NCBI GenBank assembly: GCA_011330645.1
Contig: DRQB01000069.1
Span: 1 to 16,005, forward strand
Length of the DNA stretch: 16,005 bases
Reading direction: 5' to 3'
Origin: Campylobacterota bacterium
GTDB lineage: Bacteria > Campylobacterota > Campylobacteria > Campylobacterales > Sulfurovaceae
Under the pieces are notes generated by a model. That model was not told the DNA's origin. It was given only the letters and a program-made list of their open reading frames with translations, and searched no databases. Shown one piece after another: positions 6,557-13,757 of the stretch (position 1 is the first letter of the stretch; each line of letters starts with the position of its first letter). Made by a program: the position numbers and the translations under genes.

Positions 6557-7045
6557 ATGAAGTTAAAAAAAATACTTTTAGTATGGCTTCTTGGTTTACT
6601 AATGAATGGCTGTGCAAGTAAAGAGTATACAAAACAAGAAAGTGTGTTCATTGTTTTTAAAACACCTACATTTAGGCATGCAGATTTGGGCTTTATGTAT
6701 GAAAATGATGAAGCTATAAAAGTAGAAATATATAGTAGTGGACAAGCCATTATGTCATTAGAGATTTCTCAAAATACAGTCTGTATGAGTTTGTTAGAGT
6801 GTATGAGTAAAAAAAGTTTTAATGAAAAAGTACTAAGCAAGACCTACCCAGACAGTATTTTGGATAACATTTTTAAAGGAAAAGCAATATTTAATGGGGA
6901 AAATATGCACAAAACACGTAACGGCTTTACACAAAAATTAATGAAAACAAATAAATATAACATAAACTATAGTGTTTTAAATAAGCAAATACTATTCCGT
7001 GATAGAATGAATGATATATTAATCAAAATAAAGAGGTTGAAATAA
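6557..7045 (+). CDS. Small predicted lipoprotein of unknown function
   Basis: A 162-residue protein starting MKLKKILLVWLLGLLMNGCAS: a lysine-rich start, a hydrophobic core and a lipobox-like sequence with Cys19 as the likely lipidated residue (Met at -3 and Asn at -2 are not ideal). The mature part is beta-rich and basic, with FKTPTF, a pair of cysteines (VCMSLLECMSKKSF) and a closing RDRMNDILIKIKRL. It resembles small lipoproteins I remember from other Campylobacterota, for which I know no function. An in-frame ATG at 6542 would add MRKKK, but GAGGAAG (6544-6550) places the ribosome before 6557, and the longer form has no ribosome binding site. Its stop overlaps the nfo start by one base (TAATG). 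Confidence 0.85.
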   Translation: MKLKKILLVWLLGLLMNGCASKEYTKQESVFIVFKTPTFRHADLGFMYENDEAIKVEIYSSGQAIMSLEISQNTVCMSLLECMSKKSFNEKVLSKTYPDSILDNIFKGKAIFNGENMHKTRNGFTQKLMKTNKYNINYSVLNKQILFRDRMNDILIKIKRLK

Positions 7046-7938
7046 TGCCAAAATTTGTAGGGGCGCATGTAAGTGCAAGTGGGGGAGTAGATAATGCACC
7101 ACTGAATGCTATGGCTATCGGGGCTAAGGCATTTGCACTCTTTACGAAAAACCAGAGACAGTGGGTTGCTAAACCTCTAGAGACACAAACCATTGATGCC
7201 TTTCATAAAAACCTTGATGCTTCAGGTATTTTACCTAAGCATATACTTCCGCATGACTCTTATTTGATTAACCTTGGACATCCTGAAATCGAAAAGCTTG
7301 AAAAGTCCAGAGAAGCGTTTGTTGATGAACTTGAACGTTGTCGTATATTGGGCTTGGATAAACTGAATTTTCATCCTGGTTCCCATCTTGTCAAAATCCC
7401 TAAAAAAGATCCCGAGTATGTAGATAAGCTTATGCATGCAGAACTACATTGTCTGGATGTTATTGCAGAATCTCTTAACCGAGCTATCGATGCAACAAAA
7501 GATTCAAATGTCAAATTGGTCATAGAAAATACAGCAGGACAAGGTTCAAATCTTGGATATAAATTTGAACATCTCGCACATATTATAGATCAAGTAGAAG
7601 ACAAAAGTCGTGTGGGTGTTTGTCTAGATACCTGTCATACCTTTACTGCAGGGTATGATTTGAGAACACGAGAAGCCTATGATGAAACGATGGGTGCTTT
7701 TGGACGTATCGTGGGGTTTGAATACTTGATGGGAATGCATATTAATGACTCTAAACCACCTTTGGGTTCACGTGTAGACAGACATGCCTCATTGGGTCAA
7801 GGAGAAATAGGATGGGATGCGTTTAGATTTATTATGAATGACCCACATATGGATGACATACCACTTGTCTTGGAAACAATTGATGAGTCAATTTGGCCAG
7901 AGGAGATCAAAGAGCTATATGCTTTGATTGAAGCTTAA
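7045..7938 (+). CDS. nfo: Endonuclease IV (AP endonuclease)
   Basis: Base-excision repair enzyme that cuts the DNA backbone 5' to abasic sites and clears blocked 3' ends, using three zinc ions. All nine metal ligands of the family can be placed: His70, His110, Glu161, Asp195, His198, His232, Asp245, His247 and Glu277, in LPHDSYL, LNFHPGSH, VIENTAGQG, CLDTCHTF, MHINDSK, VDRHASLGQGEIG and LVLETI. Arg38 (NQRQW) and Tyr73 match residues that insert at the damaged base in E. coli. The 297 residues compare with 285 in E. coli; the extra residues lie between His110 and Glu161. AGAGG is 8 nt before the ATG, which overlaps the lipoprotein stop. It is a repair enzyme placed among envelope genes, with no obvious functional link. 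Confidence 0.97.
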   Translation: MPKFVGAHVSASGGVDNAPLNAMAIGAKAFALFTKNQRQWVAKPLETQTIDAFHKNLDASGILPKHILPHDSYLINLGHPEIEKLEKSREAFVDELERCRILGLDKLNFHPGSHLVKIPKKDPEYVDKLMHAELHCLDVIAESLNRAIDATKDSNVKLVIENTAGQGSNLGYKFEHLAHIIDQVEDKSRVGVCLDTCHTFTAGYDLRTREAYDETMGAFGRIVGFEYLMGMHINDSKPPLGSRVDRHASLGQGEIGWDAFRFIMNDPHMDDIPLVLETIDESIWPEEIKELYALIEA

Positions 7939-7961
7939 AATTTATATTTGGAGGAAATAAA

Positions 7962-9221
7962 ATGGGGAAGATAAATACGATAGTATTGTCAGTGATGACA
8001 CTTTTTTTTGTAGGATGTGGTGATTTAAGTCAGCCTGCAAACGAACAGGTTGTAGGAGGTAAGGTTGTTGTTGATTTAGATGGAGAAAATATCAAAAACA
8101 GTCTTATCGCTGCGAAGGTTCCAGGAGTAGATGTAAATACTACAGTCTATGGATATAAAGCGTATAAAATACCATACAGTACAATAGATGAAGAAGGAAA
8201 TACAGTAGCTGTTTCAGGATTGATGGTGGTACCGCAAGGATTACCATCAGCACTTATCGCAGCAAAGGGATATTCGACTGTTAGTGATGATCATGGTACT
8301 ATATTTTCTAACGCAGAAGCACCTGTTGTGATAGCGGGGACTAACAACGCACCCGATGGTTCATCTATTATTTTAAGTTCTTTGTTTGGTTTTGTTACCT
8401 TACAGCCAGACTACATAGGTTTTGGGGATTCTAAAGATCATTATCATCCTTTTGTGCTTAAAAAGTCACTTGCCAATGCAACCGTTGATTTTATAAAAGC
8501 AGCACAAAAATTTGCACTTGATAATCAAATTAATCTCAATGGACAGTTATTTCTTACAGGCTACAGCGAAGGTGGTTATGCTGCAATGGCTACATTACAA
8601 AAAATAGAACAAGAAGGACTTTTGGGTACATTGCCAGTAACTCTGGCTGCACCGATGGCAGGACCTTATGCCTTTGAAGCTTTGGCAATGGGTGTCTTGA
8701 GCCAGCCAACAGTTTCTGTTCCTTCTTTTATGGCGGATGTAGGATATGCCTATGCCATAGCACATGACGAAGATGTGGCTTCTGTCATTAATGAGCCTTA
8801 TGCTTCAAAATTGGAAGGTTTATTGGATGGGACTAAAACACGTACGGAGATTGATGCAGAACTTACAACGGTGACAACAGGTGTTGATGGCTTGTTTAAT
8901 CCACAATTTGTTAATAATTTTTTTACAGATCCGAATCATTGGTTTAAAAAAGCAGCACAAGAAAATAATCTACATAACTGGGTACCCCAAACAGCGGTAC
9001 GTCTCATACATTGCAAAGGGGATGATGTGATTCCTTATGCGATTTCAGAACTTACACAGGGGACGATGACAGCTATGGGAGCAAGTAATGTTGCTTTAGT
9101 CCCGGTAGAAGAGACCTTGGGATTACCAAGTCTTGTAGGACATGCTGATTGTGGTTCTTTGGCATATGGTGTTGCGGGGACAATCTTTGCACAAAATAGA
9201 AAAGCAACAGTGGGATATTAG
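7962..9221 (+). CDS. Exported lipoprotein alpha/beta hydrolase (lipase/esterase-like)
   Basis: A 419-residue protein with a signal peptide ending FFVGC (Cys19 likely lipidated; Gly at +2 favours the outer membrane). The catalytic part has a nucleophile elbow GYSEGGY with Ser202, an acid in CKGDDVIPY (Asp354 or Asp355) and His394 in GHADCGS, the usual order of an alpha/beta hydrolase. The LQPDYIGFGDS stretch (148-157) and the lid-like region 236-340 resemble secreted lipases or esterases and prolyl-oligopeptidase-like hydrolases of marine bacteria. The substrate cannot be read from sequence; the neighbouring FadL-type channel and acyl-CoA synthetase suggest esters of fatty or other hydrophobic acids. 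GGAGG (7950-7954) lies 7 nt before the ATG. Its stop overlaps the ribosome binding site of the next gene. Confidence 0.9.
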   Translation: MGKINTIVLSVMTLFFVGCGDLSQPANEQVVGGKVVVDLDGENIKNSLIAAKVPGVDVNTTVYGYKAYKIPYSTIDEEGNTVAVSGLMVVPQGLPSALIAAKGYSTVSDDHGTIFSNAEAPVVIAGTNNAPDGSSIILSSLFGFVTLQPDYIGFGDSKDHYHPFVLKKSLANATVDFIKAAQKFALDNQINLNGQLFLTGYSEGGYAAMATLQKIEQEGLLGTLPVTLAAPMAGPYAFEALAMGVLSQPTVSVPSFMADVGYAYAIAHDEDVASVINEPYASKLEGLLDGTKTRTEIDAELTTVTTGVDGLFNPQFVNNFFTDPNHWFKKAAQENNLHNWVPQTAVRLIHCKGDDVIPYAISELTQGTMTAMGASNVALVPVEETLGLPSLVGHADCGSLAYGVAGTIFAQNRKATVGY

Positions 9222-9224
9222 GAG
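9220..9224 (+). promoter_or_regulatory. Ribosome binding site that decides the FadL-family start
   Basis: AGGAG overlaps the hydrolase stop codon. It touches the ATG at 9225 but is 6 nt from the ATG at 9231, which favours 9231. Confidence 0.65.
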
Positions 9225-9230
9225 ATGAAA

Positions 9231-10457
9231 ATGACACAATTGAAAAAAATAATAGCATTAAGTATAGCAACAAGTAGTATCGTGATGGCAGGTGGGTACA
9301 AACTACCTGAACAGTCTTTAAACTCAATTGCTTTGAGTGATGCGTATGTTGCACATACCATGGGAGCGGATACAGCATATTATAACCCTGCAGCTATGGC
9401 ATTTATGGATGATAAACAGTATATAGAAGGTGCACTTACTTTGGCTCATCTGCCTTCTCAGGAGTATTCGCTTGGCCCTTTATCGGGTGAATCAGAAACA
9501 GAAAACCTATTGATACCTACAATCTTTTATGTCTCAAAGCCTATGGATAATATTAGATGGGGGGTGAGTTTGGTTGTCCCTGGGGGACTAACTAAAAGAT
9601 GGAAAACCCCTTACCAAAAACTTTTTGCAGAAGAATTTACCTTAAAAAATATTGAATTAAACCCTGTGGTTTCCTATAAAGTCAATGATGCATTTTCTAT
9701 AGGTGCAGGTGCACGTATTGTGTACAGTGAAGGGGTTGTGAAAAGTGATGGTAATGATGCAGGTTTTCCTGTAAAAAGAGACATGGAAGGAAATACTATT
9801 GAGTTTGGGTACAATGTAGCTTTACTCTATAAGCCTACGACAGATGTGAATTTTGCAATGACATATCGTTCCAATATCGACTTAACTGAAGATGGACAAG
9901 CCAATCTTTATTTTGGTGGAGTAGGTCAACAATATAATGCAGATGTGACCGTACCACTTCCTGCAACTTTTGATATAGCAATCTCAAAAACATGGCAGGA
10001 GAAAGTGACTTTGGAGTTTAAGTATCAACGTATTTTTTGGTCTAGCTATAAAGCATTGGATTTTAATTATGACAGACCCATACAAGCAAATCTTGTAGAT
10101 TCTTTTGATAAGCCATTAATACGTGACTGGAAAGATACCAATAGTTTTAGATTAGGGGCAACTATTAAAATGGATAATAAACTTACGGCTATGTTTGGAA
10201 TTGGAATTGATAAGTCTCCTGTACCTTTAACTACGATAGGCTTTGAATTAGCAGATAGTGATTCCCGCGTATTTTCTATGGGATTTAGATATCAACAAAA
10301 TGAAAATCTTTCTTGGGGAGCTTCGTTCCTAGTGAGTGATAAAGACTCTTTGTCTTTAGTTCCCGGTGTTGCAGAAAACCAAGTATTGGCAAATGGTGGT
10401 GGATTTAGCGAAGGTGGAGCATTCTTAACTACTGTAGGCGTAGCGTACGAGTTCTAA
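9231..10457 (+). CDS. OmpP1/FadL/TodX-family outer membrane channel
   Basis: A 408-residue outer membrane beta-barrel of the family that carries long-chain fatty acids or other hydrophobic molecules across the outer membrane by lateral diffusion. A 20-residue signal peptide (MTQLKKIIALSIATSSIVMA) is followed by GGYKLPEQS, matching the FadL N-terminus that plugs the barrel; the family motif NPAAMAF follows near residue 50. The rest alternates in beta strands and ends in Tyr-Glu-Phe, the aromatic C-terminus recognised by the Bam machinery. An ATG at 9225 is in frame, but AGGAG (9220-9224) is properly spaced only for 9231. Only one base separates its stop from the acyl-CoA synthetase start, supporting a joint role in uptake and activation. 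Substrate is inferred, since the family also transports aromatic hydrocarbons. Confidence 0.94.
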   Translation: MTQLKKIIALSIATSSIVMAGGYKLPEQSLNSIALSDAYVAHTMGADTAYYNPAAMAFMDDKQYIEGALTLAHLPSQEYSLGPLSGESETENLLIPTIFYVSKPMDNIRWGVSLVVPGGLTKRWKTPYQKLFAEEFTLKNIELNPVVSYKVNDAFSIGAGARIVYSEGVVKSDGNDAGFPVKRDMEGNTIEFGYNVALLYKPTTDVNFAMTYRSNIDLTEDGQANLYFGGVGQQYNADVTVPLPATFDIAISKTWQEKVTLEFKYQRIFWSSYKALDFNYDRPIQANLVDSFDKPLIRDWKDTNSFRLGATIKMDNKLTAMFGIGIDKSPVPLTTIGFELADSDSRVFSMGFRYQQNENLSWGASFLVSDKDSLSLVPGVAENQVLANGGGFSEGGAFLTTVGVAYEF

Positions 10458-10458
10458 A

Positions 10459-12003
10459 ATGGCATACAAGTTTAATAATTTTTATGAGCTCATTACTTTT
10501 CAGGCTAAAAAGCGTAAAAACAAAGTAGCTTTACTGGTAGATGATACAAAAATTACTTATAAAGAAATACTTGAAGCAGTAGATAAGTTGGCCGCTTTCT
10601 TGGCAAGCAAAGGCGTACAAGAGGGCGATAAAGTAGCACTGTTTTTACGAAATTCTCCTGAGTTTATTTATAGTATTTTTGCTATTTCAAAGTTAGGTGC
10701 TATTGTCGTTCCTGTAAATACTTTTTTGAAAGAAGAAGAGTTAAATTATATTTTACAAGACAGTGGTAGCTCTGTTTTAATAGCATCTTCTATCCATGAT
10801 AAAGTCATCAATCTGTCTAAAGCAAGTTCTTTATGTCGTTTTATTGTCTGGGAAGGGGAGGAGAAAGTAGAGGGTGAAAACCATTTGGCTTTTCATGATG
10901 CACTTCAGACTAATGGACAGATAGAACAAAAACCCAGAACACTTGATGATACAGCAGTTATTATCTATACGTCAGGGACAACAGGTAAACCAAAAGGGGC
11001 TATGTTAAGTAATAAAAATATACTTTCCAATGCACATTCTGGACAAAAAACCATCAATGTGAAGTCTAAAGACAGAGCTATCATTTTCTTGCCTATGTTT
11101 CATACCTTTACCTTTTCTATTGGGGTGATGCTTCCACTGTATGTAGGTGCAAGTTTGGTCATTATTAAATCTATCCAACCTTTTTCAAATATTTTTAAAC
11201 AAACACTCACCAAAAAAGTCACGATATTTTTTGGAATACCAGATGTCTATAATGCACTGGCTAAAGCAAAATTACCGTGGTATTTTATGTGGTTTAATCG
11301 TATTCGTGCATTTATTTCAGGTGCGGCAGCGTTACAACCTAAAACATTGGATGCTATGGCTAAGAAGTTTAAACGTGCCACTTTGCTTGAAGGATATGGT
11401 CTCTCTGAAGCAAGTCCTGCTGTGTGTATGAATACCTTTAAAAAGCAAAAAGCAGGTTCTGTAGGTACAGCATTAGATGGTTATGAAATGAAAATTGTTG
11501 ATACTGAGATGAATGAGCTTCCTCGAGGGGGAATTGGTGATATTATTGTCAAAGGTGACAATGTCATGCAAGGGTATCTCGGACGCCCTGAAGCCACAGC
11601 TGAGAGTATCGTAAATGAGTGGTTGTTGACAGGAGATATGGGATATATGGATGAGGATGGCTTTTTGTTTATCGTGGATAGAAAAAAAGATTTGATTATT
11701 TCAAAAGGAATCAATATTTATCCAAGAGAGATTGAAGAAGTTATTGATATTTATGAAGGTGTAGGTGCTTCTGCAGTGATTGGCATCGTTGATGAAAAAA
11801 GTGGTGAAGTGCCTATTGTGTATATTGAACTAAGTGAAGGTGTCAAAACGTGTGATGAAGCTGGACTTAAAAAATATATGAGAGAACACTTGGCAAACTA
11901 TAAAATACCTAAACAAATTCATATTATTGAAGAACTTCCCAAGAATGCTACGGGTAAAGTATTGAAGCGTGTACTCAAGGAACGATTGAGAAACAATGGT
12001 TAA
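10459..12003 (+). CDS. AMP-forming acyl-CoA synthetase (long-chain fatty-acid-CoA ligase-like)
   Basis: An adenylate-forming enzyme that activates a carboxylic acid with ATP and transfers it to CoA. The 514-residue protein has the phosphate loop YTSGTTGKPKGAML (170-183), the substrate and nucleotide motif GYGLSEASP, the hinge region LTGDMGYMDEDGFLFIVDRKKDLIISKG and the catalytic Lys500 in PKNATGKVLKR. Its length and motifs fit the FadD/FadK-type long-chain or medium-chain ligases better than acetyl-CoA synthetase (about 650 residues). There is no membrane segment, so it is cytoplasmic or peripheral. The ribosome binding site is weak (GAG 10449-10451); translation may depend on ribosomes finishing the FadL-type gene one base upstream. 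It overlaps nagA by 8 nt. No beta-oxidation genes are in the window, so the acyl-CoA may feed lipid synthesis instead. Confidence 0.93.
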   Translation: MAYKFNNFYELITFQAKKRKNKVALLVDDTKITYKEILEAVDKLAAFLASKGVQEGDKVALFLRNSPEFIYSIFAISKLGAIVVPVNTFLKEEELNYILQDSGSSVLIASSIHDKVINLSKASSLCRFIVWEGEEKVEGENHLAFHDALQTNGQIEQKPRTLDDTAVIIYTSGTTGKPKGAMLSNKNILSNAHSGQKTINVKSKDRAIIFLPMFHTFTFSIGVMLPLYVGASLVIIKSIQPFSNIFKQTLTKKVTIFFGIPDVYNALAKAKLPWYFMWFNRIRAFISGAAALQPKTLDAMAKKFKRATLLEGYGLSEASPAVCMNTFKKQKAGSVGTALDGYEMKIVDTEMNELPRGGIGDIIVKGDNVMQGYLGRPEATAESIVNEWLLTGDMGYMDEDGFLFIVDRKKDLIISKGINIYPREIEEVIDIYEGVGASAVIGIVDEKSGEVPIVYIELSEGVKTCDEAGLKKYMREHLANYKIPKQIHIIEELPKNATGKVLKRVLKERLRNNG

Positions 12004-13141
12004 AATGACTACTGCAATTATCAATGGGAAGTACATTTTAGAAGATAAGATTGTAGAAGATAAAATAATACTTTTTAATGAGAAAATTCTGGATATTGTG
12101 GATGATATTCTTCTCTGCGATAGTGACAACATAGATATAATAGATGCACAGGGTGCATATGTCAGTGCAGGTTTTATAGATTTACATATCCATGGCTCAG
12201 GTGGGGCAGATGTGATGGATGCTACACCTCAAGCACTGGAAATCCTGTCTACTACATTGACCCAAACAGGAACTACCTCTTTTTTAGCAACGACAATGAC
12301 GATGTCAACACAAGCTATTGACACTACTTTACAAAATATTCAAAAGTATCATAATAGAGTTACTGGGGCAAAGGTGTTAGGTGTACATTTGGAAGGGCCA
12401 TTTATTAATCCTTTAAAACATGGGGCACAAGATAAGCAGTACGTACAACCTGCAAATTTTGAGTTGATTCAAAACTATATGGATATTGTGAAGATGATTA
12501 CCCTTGCTCCAGAAGTAGCAGGGAATAAAGATTTTATCAGACAGATGGCAAAAAATTATCCACATATTATACTTAGCGCAGGACACACTGATGCAAGTTA
12601 TGAAGAGGGGATGGAGAGTTTTGAATGGGGTATTTCTCATGTAACTCACCTTTTTAATGCAATGCCTGGTTACCACCATAGAAACCCAGGACTTGTAGGT
12701 GCTGTGTTTAACAGTGATGTGACTTGTGATATCATCGCTGATTTGATACATACCCATCCCAGCACACTTGTCTTGACGCATAAAGTAAAAGGTGAGAAAC
12801 TCATACTTATTACAGATGCGATGAGAGCAGGATGTATGAAATGTGGTACCTATGATTTAGGAGGACGCAGTGTCGAGGTGAGTCAAGGGAAAGCTCTTTT
12901 AGAAGATGGTACCTTGGCAGGTTCTGTACTAAAAATGAATGAAGCGATGGCAAATATGATAAAATACACATCCATGACCTTGACAGATGTTGTAAAGTCC
13001 GTGACAACAGTTCCTGCAGAAAAATTAGATGTTCCAAAAGGGACACTTAAAGTAGGATATGATGCAGATATAGTGATATTTGATGAAGATTTTAGTATTA
13101 TAACAACCATAGTAAATGGTGAAGTAAAGTATAAAAGGTAA
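11996..13141 (+). CDS. nagA: N-acetylglucosamine-6-phosphate deacetylase
   Basis: Hydrolyses GlcNAc-6-phosphate to glucosamine-6-phosphate and acetate, in amino-sugar use or cell-wall recycling. The 381-residue amidohydrolase shows the HxH pair His64/His66 (DLHIHG), metal ligand Glu133 (GVHLEGPF), His197 (SAGHTDA), His218 (VTHLFNAMPGYHHRNPG), the substrate-binding IHTHP at 251-255 and catalytic Asp274 (LITDAMRAG). These correspond to Glu131, His195, His216 and Asp273 of E. coli NagA. The start is uncertain: ATG 11996 lies inside the upstream gene, preceded by a weak GAG at 5 nt; ATG 12005, in frame, would remove MVK and the overlap. nagB and a GlcNAc permease are not in the window, which is unusual for a catabolic nag locus. 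The EIIA gene follows 3 nt downstream. Confidence 0.95.
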   Translation: MVKMTTAIINGKYILEDKIVEDKIILFNEKILDIVDDILLCDSDNIDIIDAQGAYVSAGFIDLHIHGSGGADVMDATPQALEILSTTLTQTGTTSFLATTMTMSTQAIDTTLQNIQKYHNRVTGAKVLGVHLEGPFINPLKHGAQDKQYVQPANFELIQNYMDIVKMITLAPEVAGNKDFIRQMAKNYPHIILSAGHTDASYEEGMESFEWGISHVTHLFNAMPGYHHRNPGLVGAVFNSDVTCDIIADLIHTHPSTLVLTHKVKGEKLILITDAMRAGCMKCGTYDLGGRSVEVSQGKALLEDGTLAGSVLKMNEAMANMIKYTSMTLTDVVKSVTTVPAEKLDVPKGTLKVGYDADIVIFDEDFSIITTIVNGEVKYKR

Positions 13142-13144
13142 AGC

Positions 13145-13615
13145 ATGTTTGGATTTTTAAAACGAAAAACAAGAGAAGTAAAATCTCCTGTAGATGGACA
13201 GATAGTGGCTCTTGAATCTGTAGATGATGAAGTTTTTTCACAAAAAATGGCAGGAGATGGTGTAGCTATTATGCCTATGAGCGATATCTTTACTGCACCC
13301 ATAGATGGGGTGATTAGTAAAATCTTTTCTACAAATCATGCCTATAGTATTAAGAGTCCAAAAGACTTGGAAGTGATGGTACACATTGGACTCGATACTG
13401 TGGCATTGGAAGGAAAAGGTTTTGAACGACTTAAGGAAGAAGGCGATGAAGTCAAAGCAGGTGATGCTGTGATTCGTGTAGATTTGTCTTATCTGAAAGC
13501 ACATGCAAAAGATATTGTGACTCCTGTGATTATCAGTGATGAGAGTGATGTAAAGCATATCGATAAGAAGCTTGTGATTGTGAAGAGTCAAGATATTATT
13601 ATGGAGGTGAATTGA
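13145..13615 (+). CDS. Stand-alone glucose-type PTS EIIA protein (Crr-like)
   Basis: A 156-residue protein consisting of one EIIA(Glc) domain, the phosphocarrier that takes phosphate from HPr and passes it to a sugar-specific EIIB, and in E. coli also controls adenylate cyclase and permeases. SPVDGQIVALESVDDEVF starts the domain; the two active-site histidines are His65 (STNHAYSI) and His80 (VMVHIGLDTV), with the same 15-residue spacing as His75 and His90 in E. coli, so phosphorylation should be possible. The N-terminus MFGFLKRK is a short hydrophobic and basic stretch that could touch the membrane, as the Crr N-terminus does. No EI, HPr or EIIBC gene lies in the window. AAAGG is 6 nt before the ATG. 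Tight linkage to nagA suggests amino-sugar transport or its regulation. Confidence 0.93.
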   Translation: MFGFLKRKTREVKSPVDGQIVALESVDDEVFSQKMAGDGVAIMPMSDIFTAPIDGVISKIFSTNHAYSIKSPKDLEVMVHIGLDTVALEGKGFERLKEEGDEVKAGDAVIRVDLSYLKAHAKDIVTPVIISDESDVKHIDKKLVIVKSQDIIMEVN

Positions 13616-13707
13616 TGCCACAAAGTGATAATCTATATTATTATGTCGCATATGCTGTGATTCTTGTTGTCTTTTTTATCGTGCTTAAATCACCTAAAAA
13701 GAAGTAA
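13615..13707 (+). CDS. 30-residue single-transmembrane protein
   Basis: A small gene found from its ribosome binding site: GGAGG (13603-13607) is 7 nt before an ATG whose first base is the last base of the EIIA stop (TGATG). The product begins MPQSDNLYYYVAY, continues as one hydrophobic helix (about residues 11-24) and ends KSPKKK, so the C-terminus should be in the cytoplasm (positive-inside rule). It has no signal cleavage site and no cysteine. The strong ribosome binding site, the exact stop-start overlap and the membrane-protein composition argue for a real gene, but it is short and I recognise no family. It could anchor or regulate the EIIA protein or another membrane partner; that is inference. 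It is the last gene of the operon. Confidence 0.72.
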   Translation: MPQSDNLYYYVAYAVILVVFFIVLKSPKKK

Positions 13708-13718
13708 GCAAATAGTAG

Positions 13719-13757
13719 GTAATACTTTCTTAATATTACTTTTGTATACTGTAATAT
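13719..13757 (+). promoter_or_regulatory. Promoter of the two-component system with three GTAATA/TATTAC half-sites
   Basis: A -10 box TATACT (13745-13750) gives a start point on or next to the ATG at 13756/13759. GTAATA occurs at 13719-13724 and 13751-13756 and its reverse complement TATTAC at 13734-13739; the second and third sites extend to a 7-bp inverted repeat (ATATTAC 13733-13739, GTAATAT 13751-13757) that brackets the -10 box. This would suit an autoregulatory operator, but the A/T-rich composition makes chance matches possible. Confidence 0.5.

Noticed and set aside
9073..9378. 101-codon open frame on the minus strand across the hydrolase/FadL junction
   Set aside because: It covers the catalytic His region and the signal peptide of two secure genes and has low-complexity, non-protein-like composition.
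12883..13302. 139-codon open frame on the minus strand across the nagA/EIIA junction
   Set aside because: It spans two well-supported genes on the other strand and its Ser/Thr/Phe-rich product has no recognisable motif.
13238..13651. 137-codon open frame on the minus strand opposite EIIA
   Set aside because: It is antisense to a clear EIIA domain, His- and Ile-rich with no family resemblance and no ribosome binding site; typical shadow of an AT-rich gene.
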